DNA from: Armatimonadota bacterium
GTDB taxonomy: Bacteria > Armatimonadota > UBA5829 > JAUSEB01
Assembly (NCBI GenBank): GCA_030649165.1
Contig: JAUSGG010000072.1
Coordinates: forward strand, 1 to 62,542
Reading direction: 5' to 3'
DNA: 62,542 nt
Shown: piece after piece, positions 55,615 to 62,542 of the stretch
Numbering within the stretch: position 1 is the stretch's first letter
Layout of the letters: every line of letters starts with the position of its first letter
Notes under the pieces: generated by a model
What the model was told of the DNA's origin: nothing
Seen by the model: only the letters and a program-made list of their open reading frames with translations
The model's database searches: none
Program-made: the position numbers and the translations under genes

Positions 55615-56169
55615 ATGGGTCAAGAGGTGCTTGTATTAAACAGCGATTATGAGCCTCTGAATGTGTGCAACTTGAAGCGGGCAGTGGCTCTAATGTTCCT
55701 GGGAAAGGTGGACGTGCTGCACACGGATACGAAGATCATCCACACCGTATCCGGTTCGTTTGATTCGCCGTCCGTTGTCAGGCTGCGCCGCCACGTTAAG
55801 CGTCCGCTCCCAGAGTTGAGGCTGTCGCGGCGAAGCATATTCGCTCGCGACAGCTACACCTGCCAATACTGCGGCCACGGAGCCAAGGAGCTCACGATCG
55901 ACCACGTTGTCCCCAAACGGTTCGGCGGCGGGACGACGTGGGACAACCTCGTGTGCTGCTGCCGTCGATGCAATACGAAGAAGGGCGATAAGACTGTTCA
56001 GCAGGTAGGGTTTACGCTGAAACGACACCCGAGGCGGCCTAAGTACGTTCCATTCATCAGCCTGACCAAGTACCTCGATGGGACAAGAAACACCGTGTGG
56101 AGAGATTACCTGCCCATTTTCGACGATATGCCTGAGCAACAGCAGGCGATAAACGAAGAGGGAAACTGA
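55615..56169 (+). CDS. HNH endonuclease
   Basis: A 184-residue protein of the widespread stand-alone HNH family. QEVLVLNSDYEPLNVCNLKR opens it; the HNH core has CQYC (Cys83, Cys86), TIDHVVPKRFGG (Asp96, His97), DNLVCCCRRCNTKKG with Asn111 and Cys116/Cys119. HNH enzymes cut DNA using one metal ion; the cellular role of this family is unclear. Transcription must read through, or bypass, the terminator just upstream. Confidence 0.88.
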   Translation: MGQEVLVLNSDYEPLNVCNLKRAVALMFLGKVDVLHTDTKIIHTVSGSFDSPSVVRLRRHVKRPLPELRLSRRSIFARDSYTCQYCGHGAKELTIDHVVPKRFGGGTTWDNLVCCCRRCNTKKGDKTVQQVGFTLKRHPRRPKYVPFISLTKYLDGTRNTVWRDYLPIFDDMPEQQQAINEEGN

Positions 56170-56262
56170 CAGCCAGCCGGCAACGTATAAGTAAGTGACC
56201 GGGCGCGGAGCATACCGCGCCCGTTTGTCAACTGGTCCAACACAATCAGGAGGTCGGAGTCC

Positions 56263-58890
56263 ATGCGGATCACTCTCTCCCGCGGCATCTGTCTGGTGGC
56301 CGCGTTCGCAGCGACTTTCTCCACGGCACACGCGCTGAAAACGCGCGATCTTTCCCCGTGGTACACGGATTACGCCACAGTCCTCGAAGGCGCCGCTATA
56401 TCGTCGCCCTCGAAGATACTCGGCGGGCACGAACTCGAAGGTATCATCGGCGGCAAGAATCCCGTGCGGGGACAAGACAGCGGCGGATGTGTTTTCGCCG
56501 ATATCGAACAGCACGAGGAGTTCACCATCGACCTGGGGCAAACCCGGACTCTCGGTCTGATCAGGTACGAAGCATGGCTTCCACGGAGAACCCCGATCCG
56601 GCTGAGAATCGAAAGTTCGACCGAAAGCGCCCTGGGACCGTGGAAACTCCTCTTTGACACCCAATCCCCGTACGCCGGGCACACGATCGGCATCGATGAC
56701 GTTCCCGCGCGCTGGATACACGTCGATTTGGGCGACAATACCGACGGCCGCGGATCCTACGTGCACCGTCTCCGTGTCCAGCCGAGGTATCACCTGCCGC
56801 CGGCCGGGGATGTGGCAAAGGATCTTGCCGGAAAACTGCGACGCGACCTGCCGGAGCTGGCGGCCTACTGGAAAGCAGTGGACGAACAGAAATGGGACCA
56901 GGCGGCCGACGCTCTGATTGCATTCTACGCGGCCCAGGCCGATCCGGTGAAACGCGATCCCAACTTCAAGCCGCAGGACCGCGTTGAAAAGTGGCTGAAC
57001 AATACCGTCGAGGACGGCGGCAACACTTATCACTTCGAGAGCAGCGACTGGAACTGGCATGCCTTGAAGCCAGGCTCGCCGACTCCAGCCTTAGGCATGC
57101 TTCCCGGCGCCTACGTTATTTTCCACATGCTGACCAGCGCGTATCTGGCGTCAGGTGACGAGAAATACGCAAGGAAAGCAGCCGAATTGGTCACGGACTG
57201 GCTTCAGGACATGCCCTGCCCAGGATGGCACGCCGACTATGAAGGCAATCTTATAGAAGGATGGACAGGGCTCACTACGGCGGGCCGGTGCGCGGCAATA
57301 TCCTACATGCTCAAGACTTTCTCCGCGGAGAACAAGTATTTCAGCCGTGACCTCAAGACGAACCTGGTCCTCTCGGTCTGGCAGCACCTGGATATGCTGC
57401 ACTCGACTCGGACGGAGGTCGGCGGCAATTGGCTGACTAACGTCAACTCCAGCCTGTTCACTGTCGCTTCGGACCATCCGGAGTTCGCTCTGCAGAAACA
57501 GTGGATGGCGGACTCACTCGTATCGTTCGAACAATCGCTCATGACTGACGTGTTTCCGTGCGGACGGGAGGTCGAGGACTCGACCATGTACGTGCCCATC
57601 GCGTCCGGGCAGTTGACGGGGCAGTATGCGAGGATACGCGAGGTCGGCATTAAACTCAAGCCGGAACTGGAGCAGCGCATGGCCCTGCTTTACGATGCAA
57701 TCGCCTGGACTAGCTACCCGGATGGATCGGGGCCGACTGTGGGCGACTGCGGTCGATTGGCTTCACTTCCGCCAGGCGGCCCATTCGTCCCCACCACTTA
57801 TATGGACCTGTATGACCGCCCGGACTTCAAGTATATGAACTCTTACGGTAAAGAAGGCTCTGTTCCGGCCCAGACTTCGAGGTCCTTCGCCGGCTGGTAC
57901 GTGATGCGCACTCCCTGGGAGGAGAGGCCTTTCGAGGACGCGCGCGAGATGTTCTTCAAGAACTCGCAAGTGGGGCCGAAGCTGAACCGGGCGCATTCCC
58001 ATTTGGACCAACTGGAAGTGACTGTGTACGCCTATGGCAGAGAGTTGCTGACAGACCCGGGTATGACGGGTTACGGTCTGCCATCGAATGCCGTGATGAG
58101 GGCTACCGCGTCGCACAATACAATCTGCGTAGATGACACGGACCAACCTGATGGCGCCGCGGGCCGGGAAAACGCGTGGATCACCGCATCGGGGGCGGAT
58201 TTCGTAGACGGCATTTTCCACACGCATCCGACCCAAATGCAGCGTCGACAAATCCTGTTCCTGAAGTCCGGGAAAGGCCTGCCGGACTATTGGCTCGTGC
58301 ACGACCGCGTAAGCGGACGCGCGGATGAGCATACCATCGACTCGAACTTTCATTTCTCCGTTGGCGCGGACCCAGTGGTCGAAGGGGCGAGTGTCCGAAC
58401 AACCTACACCACAGGCGGCAACCTCCTCATATACGGAGCAGGAATATCTCCGATCCCAACGCTAAACGGCTACAACATAGCCGACAACAAACGCGGCGAG
58501 GTGCCGGCCAAATGCGCGCGGTACAGGATCAAGGGCGTTACGCCCGTCAAATTCGATACGTTTCTCGTTCCGTACAAAGGACCTTCCGCGCCGGTCTTCT
58601 CAGCGGAGGAACTGACGCCGGATCAGCAGGAACGTCGTCATACCGCGTCCGCGTTTGTCGTGGCAACCGCGCGCGGCAAAGACGTGGTTATGGTTAACGA
58701 GGAGCCGAACCAAACGCTGTCATTTGGAAACGGTAAGCTTGTATCAGACGGGCTGGCGGTCATCCTTCGATATGACAAGAATGGCCGGCTGACGTATGCG
58801 TTCCAGTTTGGCGGCGCAGAGACGAAATATGCGGGGGAAAAGGCTATCGCCATTGGTTCCGGTAAAACGTTTTCCGAAAAGTTTCCGTAA
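56263..58890 (+). CDS. Secreted heparinase II/III family protein
   Basis: An 875-residue exported protein. After a signal peptide (ICLVAAFAATFSTAHA) comes a discoidin-like beta-sandwich (residues 70-170, EEFTIDLGQTRTLGLIRYE). An (alpha/alpha) toroid (190-530) is followed by the heparinase II/III beta-sandwich: RAHSHLDQLEVTVYAYGRELL with DPGMTGYG, and TASHNTICVDD. The family cleaves uronic-acid polysaccharides by beta-elimination. Strong GGAGG before the ATG. It fits the sulfatases and uronate enzymes elsewhere in the window; the exact substrate is unknown. Confidence 0.85.
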   Translation: MRITLSRGICLVAAFAATFSTAHALKTRDLSPWYTDYATVLEGAAISSPSKILGGHELEGIIGGKNPVRGQDSGGCVFADIEQHEEFTIDLGQTRTLGLIRYEAWLPRRTPIRLRIESSTESALGPWKLLFDTQSPYAGHTIGIDDVPARWIHVDLGDNTDGRGSYVHRLRVQPRYHLPPAGDVAKDLAGKLRRDLPELAAYWKAVDEQKWDQAADALIAFYAAQADPVKRDPNFKPQDRVEKWLNNTVEDGGNTYHFESSDWNWHALKPGSPTPALGMLPGAYVIFHMLTSAYLASGDEKYARKAAELVTDWLQDMPCPGWHADYEGNLIEGWTGLTTAGRCAAISYMLKTFSAENKYFSRDLKTNLVLSVWQHLDMLHSTRTEVGGNWLTNVNSSLFTVASDHPEFALQKQWMADSLVSFEQSLMTDVFPCGREVEDSTMYVPIASGQLTGQYARIREVGIKLKPELEQRMALLYDAIAWTSYPDGSGPTVGDCGRLASLPPGGPFVPTTYMDLYDRPDFKYMNSYGKEGSVPAQTSRSFAGWYVMRTPWEERPFEDAREMFFKNSQVGPKLNRAHSHLDQLEVTVYAYGRELLTDPGMTGYGLPSNAVMRATASHNTICVDDTDQPDGAAGRENAWITASGADFVDGIFHTHPTQMQRRQILFLKSGKGLPDYWLVHDRVSGRADEHTIDSNFHFSVGADPVVEGASVRTTYTTGGNLLIYGAGISPIPTLNGYNIADNKRGEVPAKCARYRIKGVTPVKFDTFLVPYKGPSAPVFSAEELTPDQQERRHTASAFVVATARGKDVVMVNEEPNQTLSFGNGKLVSDGLAVILRYDKNGRLTYAFQFGGAETKYAGEKAIAIGSGKTFSEKFP

Positions 58891-58899
58891 GAACAGATG

Positions 58900-58990
58900 G
58901 GAGTTGGCTGTCAGCCGCGGGATATTCTCTACCATCGGAGGCGTGAAAGGTTTCCGGGCTGACGGCTGAAAGCTGATAGCTGAAGGCTTT
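58900..58990. repeat. Period-7 array (GGCTGAC/AGCTGAA type)
   Basis: GGCTGAC, GGCTGAA, AGCTGAT and AGCTGAA at 58957-58988, with a weaker GTTGGCTGTCAGCC pair near 58.90 kb. Confidence 0.55.
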
Positions 58991-58992
58991 AT

Positions 58993-59141
58993 CCCAGGAG
59001 CATCGTTTGTAGTCATTAGCCACAGATGGACCTCCCCCTAACCCCCTCCCACGGGGAGGGGGGGATTTGCCCCTCTCCTTTCAGGGGAGGGTTGGGGTGG
59101 GGTTCAAACAGGGTGAGCCTTCCACAAACGATGCTCCTGGG
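58993..59141. mobile_element. MITE-like element with 18-bp perfect inverted ends
   Basis: CCCAGGAGCATCGTTTGT on the left and ACAAACGATGCTCCTGGG on the right flank a twin-hairpin palindromic repeat (CCCCCTAACC...GGTTGGGGTGGGG). No flanking target duplication was recognised. No coding capacity. Confidence 0.65.
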
Positions 59142-59265
59142 CTTCATCCCGGTTGCCGTACGCCACTCTACGCGCTATACTGAATATGAGGCGGTTTGTG
59201 TGAGACTCAAGGCTTTGGCCGGCTCCGCCGATAATTAGAATCGGATATATTTCAAGGAAACCAGA

Positions 59266-60117
59266 TTGGCAGAATCGATTCAACGTCTCAAGGAACGGCT
59301 GAGCAAGCTCCTGCACCAGAAGGACCTCGCGGCCCAGAAGGCGAGCTTGCTGGAGGCGCAAACGGAGCGCGACCGTCAGCGAGAGCAGATGCTGACCGGT
59401 TTGACACATCAGCTCATGGATCGCCAGCGCGAGCTGAACATCATGCTCAATCGCGCCAACATAATGCTCAATCGCGCGCAGGAAGCGAACACGATTCTAT
59501 CCCTCGAGTTCACGGAACTCTGCCACGCGCTTCCGGCGCCTGAAGCCCCGGAGGTCCAGGACCGCATCCGCCGCATCAACGATCTGTTCAAGACCACCGG
59601 TATTTCCGATGCGGAGGTCGCGAGCGCGCCCGGCGCGCCGGACTCTGTGATCGTCACCCCGCCGCCCGAGGAGTCGCAACCCGTCGCCGAGCCGCCTTTC
59701 GAGGTAATCGAGGAAGTCGAATCCATGAGCGCCGGTGGCGATGGCAAGAGAGCCTCGCGGACCGCAGACGCTCGTCTGGATGATCTTTTCCGGCGCACCG
59801 GCTCCGACGATGGGGCAACCACTCCGGACGCTCAGGCGGAAACTTCACCGGCCCAGGATGTCATCAGCGAGCCGGCCCCGGAGTCGGAGTCGCCGCCTTC
59901 GGCCTTTGCTTCGCAGTTCACCGGTCCTCGACTCATTGACGAACCCCTTGTGGACTTCAGCGAGCCTATCGTTCTGGAGGAGTCGCAATTCACGGCCGCG
60001 GATGAACCCGTCGATGACGGCGTCGCGGAGCCTGAGCGGATTGGGATGGCTTCCTCAGGCAGCGGTCATGCCGCCGCGCCGGGCCGTCGCTGGTGGCGAC
60101 TCTTAGGACGACGGTGA
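59266..60117 (+). CDS. Coiled-coil protein with acidic linker
   Basis: A 283-residue protein of unrecognised family. Residues 1-85 form a coiled coil rich in Leu/Gln/Arg, with a small internal duplication (NIMLNRANIMLNRA). A Pro/Glu-rich linker follows. The motif RINDLFKTTG near residue 104 recurs as RLDDLFRRTG near 168, perhaps a short binding motif used twice. The C-terminus is basic (GRRWWRLLGRR). The start is a TTG with AGGA upstream. No membrane segment; a scaffold role is only a guess. Confidence 0.6.
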   Translation: MAESIQRLKERLSKLLHQKDLAAQKASLLEAQTERDRQREQMLTGLTHQLMDRQRELNIMLNRANIMLNRAQEANTILSLEFTELCHALPAPEAPEVQDRIRRINDLFKTTGISDAEVASAPGAPDSVIVTPPPEESQPVAEPPFEVIEEVESMSAGGDGKRASRTADARLDDLFRRTGSDDGATTPDAQAETSPAQDVISEPAPESESPPSAFASQFTGPRLIDEPLVDFSEPIVLEESQFTAADEPVDDGVAEPERIGMASSGSGHAAAPGRRWWRLLGRR

Positions 60118-60260
60118 GACATCTCGCCGGCTACTTCCGGACGGTTCCTTAACACTCCACCGCCTCGCGCCAATCCTTTCAACCGCGCCTCCCGCAGGAA
60201 TCCTCACAACCCTCTTAGAAGGAGTACTAGCAGCCAACGGATAAAGTCGAAACAAATCCT

Positions 60261-60334
60261 GAACCTCCCCCTAATCCCCTCCTAAGAGGAGGGGGAACTC
60301 CCTCTCCTTCTAGGAGAGGGCTGGGGTGAGGTTT
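60261..60334. repeat. Twin-hairpin palindromic repeat
   Basis: AACCTCCCCCTAATCCCC, a CCTCC-TAAG-AGGAGG stem, CCCTCTCC-TTCT-AGGAGAGGG and GGGGTGAGGTT. It closely resembles the 7.0 kb copy. The rest of the gap before the next gene (60118-60430) shows nothing else. Confidence 0.8.
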
Positions 60335-60430
60335 TGCCTCGTCATCCACTTTATCCGGCGGTTGCTAATCATCGCTCGCGTCTCAATGCGCCGGGACGGA
60401 GCGGCAATCTGAACGGAGAATCGTTTTCCC

Positions 60431-62296
60431 ATGTCCTTGTTAGTCGATTTGCCTCTTGAGGACGCTCCGGAAGGGGCCATCTTCAGCGCAGCGGAACCCC
60501 CTCGCAAGCTGTCGCCCTTTGGCGCTTGGTCCCTGGTCACGTGGCTGCACGGGACGTGCAGGGAGTGGGTCGTCGTACGGGACTGCGACCGCAAGGTACT
60601 GGAGCATCCGACCGAGTTCACGTCGTGTATTCGAGCGGGCGACGGCTCGTGGAGCGACTTTACGTTGGAGTTCGACCTCCGCCAGATGCGCCCTCTGGCC
60701 GACACGTCGATGGACGAAGTCCACAACGTAAAAGGCCGGGTGGGCGTATTGTTCCGGTATCTCACTTATCGCCACACCTACGCGCTTATCCTCGAATGCC
60801 AGGAAAGGGTGGTCCTGTGCCGCAGAGACGAAGAAGAATGGGTTCCACTGGCTGTCCACGAGATGCAGATCGACAAGTCGAGGTACTACCGGTTCAAAGT
60901 CGAGTGCAGCGGAGACAGAATACGCTGCTGGATGGACGACGGTCCGCTTTTCGACGTGACCGACAAGACGTTTCGGCGGGGCCATATCGCCATCTTTGCA
61001 AACACGCTGGCGCGGTTCGGGTATCTTCACGCGACGATGGATAAAGGTGGGAAGGCGGAGATCGCCGGTTTCGTCTCCTCCGAACGGCTGGAGGCAGCCA
61101 AGGCGGCCGAGGGTTTGCCGAAGCCGGTCCTATGGAAGCGGATATCCCATCCTGCCCGCCCAAGCGTTGGCGGGCGCAGAGCGTTTGATATCGCCCCGGA
61201 CGGGCAATTGCACGGCGTGATCATGACGACGGCGGATCATCGGTACGCTCCTCGTGACGGGCTTGCGCTGGTTCGCGTGGGCATTGACGGCCGCGTTGTG
61301 TGGAGCCGGGAAGCGACCAGGGCGACATATCCGGGCGTATGGGATTTGGACGGAGACGGAAAACGAGAGGTGATATGCTTCGACGGACCTACCGTGAAGC
61401 TCCTGGACATAGAAAGCGGCGCCGTCAAGCTGGAGCGCCCTGCTCCCGCCTGCAACGAGATGGGCAACCGCGGCGGCAGGGAGAACCAGACTCCGTACGC
61501 GCCCATATATAGGATTTTCCCGGCCAATCTTAGAGGGCTTGGCGAAGGCCGTGATATTGTCATAATGGACATCCATACCGCCTTCTGGGTCCTGAACGAC
61601 AAGCTTGAGGTGGAGTTCTGGCGGAGCTGCGAACACGGACACGAACTCGGTGTCCACGATGTGGACGGCGACGGACGCGACGAGATCATGTGCGGATTCG
61701 TGCTGTTCGACCACGATGGAAAGAGGATGTGGAGCGTTCCGGACACCGAGTATATGGCGCACACGCACCACCACGTCGATCACATCAGGATCGGTGAATT
61801 CGATGGCAACCCGGACAACGGCCCGGAGATCGCCCTGACTTGCGGGAACCTGGGCTTTATGCTCGTCGATGTCCACGGCAGCGTTCTGGCCCGTCGGGAA
61901 GTTGGGCACGCGCAATCCCTGATAGCGGGCAGGTTCAGGACCGATCTGCCGGGCAAGCAATTGCTGGTGGGCTCCTTATGGGGAAATCCGGGAGCGCGCA
62001 CACTGTTCACCGGGACCGGCGAGAAGCTCTGGACAATGGAGCCCGACAACACCGAGGCGTACGACATCCCGGTCAGATGGACGGCGGACCGGGATTTGTT
62101 CCTGTTGGTGTCATCGACCAAAGCCGCGGGTTTGTACGACGGTCACGGACGCAGACTGGTACCGTTTCCGGACGCCGAGCTCAGTGATCCTGATCGGGCG
62201 CTCCTGGCCAGAGACTTCACGGGCAATGGGCTTGATGATTTCGTGATTCAGGCAAAGGACGCGCTGCTCGTGTACACGCAGGGCGACACTAAGTAA
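60431..62296 (+). CDS. LamG-like plus FG-GAP/beta-propeller protein, lyase-like
   Basis: A 621-residue protein without a signal peptide. Residues 70-215 resemble a concanavalin-type domain (FTLEFDLRQM, GVLFRYLTYRHTYALILEC, RFKVECSGDRIRCWMDD). The rest holds FG-GAP-like repeats with calcium-type loops (DLDGDGKREVICFDG, DVDGDGRDEIMCGF, EFDGNPDNGPEI). The layout is reminiscent of the rhamnogalacturonan lyase PL11 propeller, but no catalytic set is identified. It probably binds or acts on glycans. The ATG is near no strong Shine-Dalgarno. Confidence 0.65.
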   Translation: MSLLVDLPLEDAPEGAIFSAAEPPRKLSPFGAWSLVTWLHGTCREWVVVRDCDRKVLEHPTEFTSCIRAGDGSWSDFTLEFDLRQMRPLADTSMDEVHNVKGRVGVLFRYLTYRHTYALILECQERVVLCRRDEEEWVPLAVHEMQIDKSRYYRFKVECSGDRIRCWMDDGPLFDVTDKTFRRGHIAIFANTLARFGYLHATMDKGGKAEIAGFVSSERLEAAKAAEGLPKPVLWKRISHPARPSVGGRRAFDIAPDGQLHGVIMTTADHRYAPRDGLALVRVGIDGRVVWSREATRATYPGVWDLDGDGKREVICFDGPTVKLLDIESGAVKLERPAPACNEMGNRGGRENQTPYAPIYRIFPANLRGLGEGRDIVIMDIHTAFWVLNDKLEVEFWRSCEHGHELGVHDVDGDGRDEIMCGFVLFDHDGKRMWSVPDTEYMAHTHHHVDHIRIGEFDGNPDNGPEIALTCGNLGFMLVDVHGSVLARREVGHAQSLIAGRFRTDLPGKQLLVGSLWGNPGARTLFTGTGEKLWTMEPDNTEAYDIPVRWTADRDLFLLVSSTKAAGLYDGHGRRLVPFPDAELSDPDRALLARDFTGNGLDDFVIQAKDALLVYTQGDTK

Positions 62297-62448
62297 GTCG
62301 AGACTTGAAATTCGCGAACCCGGACCAGTTGCGCGGGAGAGGGAGTCTCGCCCTGGACTCTCTCCGCTCCCCCTCCCTCCACTCTCTGAACTCTGGGTGC
62401 ACGTCACGATTATGGTAAGACTCAACTCAACCTTCTTGCGTGGACCTG

Positions 62449-62479
62449 CTTTGGAGTGCGGCGGCTCGACGCCGCTTTG
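62449..62479. repeat. Dispersed hairpin of the GGAGTGCGGCGG type
   Basis: CTTTGGAGTGCGGCGGCTCG then ACGCCGCTTTG, with a GCGGCG-GCTCGA-CGCCGC stem. A second copy in inverse orientation seems to begin at the window end (AAAGGCGGCGTC). Confidence 0.6.
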
Positions 62480-62542
62480 ACGAGCCTATCGGCGCTTGTT
62501 TCACTTCACTATACGGAGTTCCAACTCACCAAAGGCGGCGTC

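Noticed and set aside
55690-57060. 456-residue minus-strand frame across the HNH and heparinase genes
   Set aside because: It crosses two well-supported plus-strand genes and shows no family pattern or Shine-Dalgarno.

Overview
The window is one continuous stretch of a GC-rich bacterial chromosome. No rRNA, tRNA, CRISPR array, plasmid or phage backbone was seen. About 45 protein genes are supported. The housekeeping set includes ileS, leuS, lspA, lgt, a YteA-like TraR/DksA protein and the xerC-hslV-hslU cluster. Around it sit many exported carbohydrate-active and sulfatase-type proteins. The repertoire (GH172, GH94, heparinase II/III, Tat-exported sulfatases, Gfo/Idh/MocA oxidoreductases paired with TIM-barrel sugar isomerases, fused AhbA/AhbB siroheme decarboxylase, intergenic spaces full of repeats) points to a free-living polysaccharide degrader, plausibly Armatimonadota or a neighbouring phylum. 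That placement is inference; there is no rRNA to confirm it.

Layout. 0-3.3 kb: a GH172 gene cut by the window edge, then iolB with a sugar isomerase (inositol/uronate catabolism). 3.4-10.8 kb: a minus-strand unit rfbD-ileS-traR/dksA-lspA-lgt-secreted protein. 10.8-13.6 kb: divergent leuS. 13.6-17.7 kb: a toxin-antitoxin patch (MNT/HEPN inserted at the leuS 3' end, an orphan DUF433 gene, an HTH/PIN-like pair). 18-27 kb: a sulfatase/sugar-processing region with two paralogous oxidoreductases. 27-32.4 kb: BON, STAS, aldolase, AhbAB and a DUF255 protein. 32.4-35.6 kb: acetate activation (pta plus an acetyl-CoA synthetase carrying an N-terminal DNA-binding domain). 36.8-44.4 kb: GH94 phosphorylase, isomerase, thioredoxin-like protein, Clp1-like polynucleotide kinase, phosphatase. 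44.5-49.9 kb: a 1.8-thousand-residue secreted multidomain protein. 50.4-54.3 kb: zinc-ribbon micro-gene, xerC-hslVU, ASCH protein. 54.4-55.6 kb: an IS630 relic and a likely structured ncRNA. 55.6-62.3 kb: HNH nuclease, heparinase, coiled-coil protein, FG-GAP-type protein.

How the genes work together. Exported enzymes attack glycans. GH94 phosphorolysis, the sugar isomerases, the oxidoreductases and IolB process the products. The class II aldolase and Acs/Pta link them to central carbon and acetyl-CoA. The lspA-lgt pair matures lipoproteins.

The most unusual signals are: (1) an excisionase-type helix-turn-helix domain fused in frame to acetyl-CoA synthetase; (2) a second, diverged leuS 3' end lying beyond an inserted HEPN-MNT module; (3) an intergenic transcript candidate with its own promoter, several hairpins and an intrinsic terminator; (4) several families of short tandem arrays with fixed periods of 7, 8, 9 and 10 bases, which often sit on gene ends and even supply stop codons; (5) a dispersed 100-base repeat predicted to fold as a cloverleaf.
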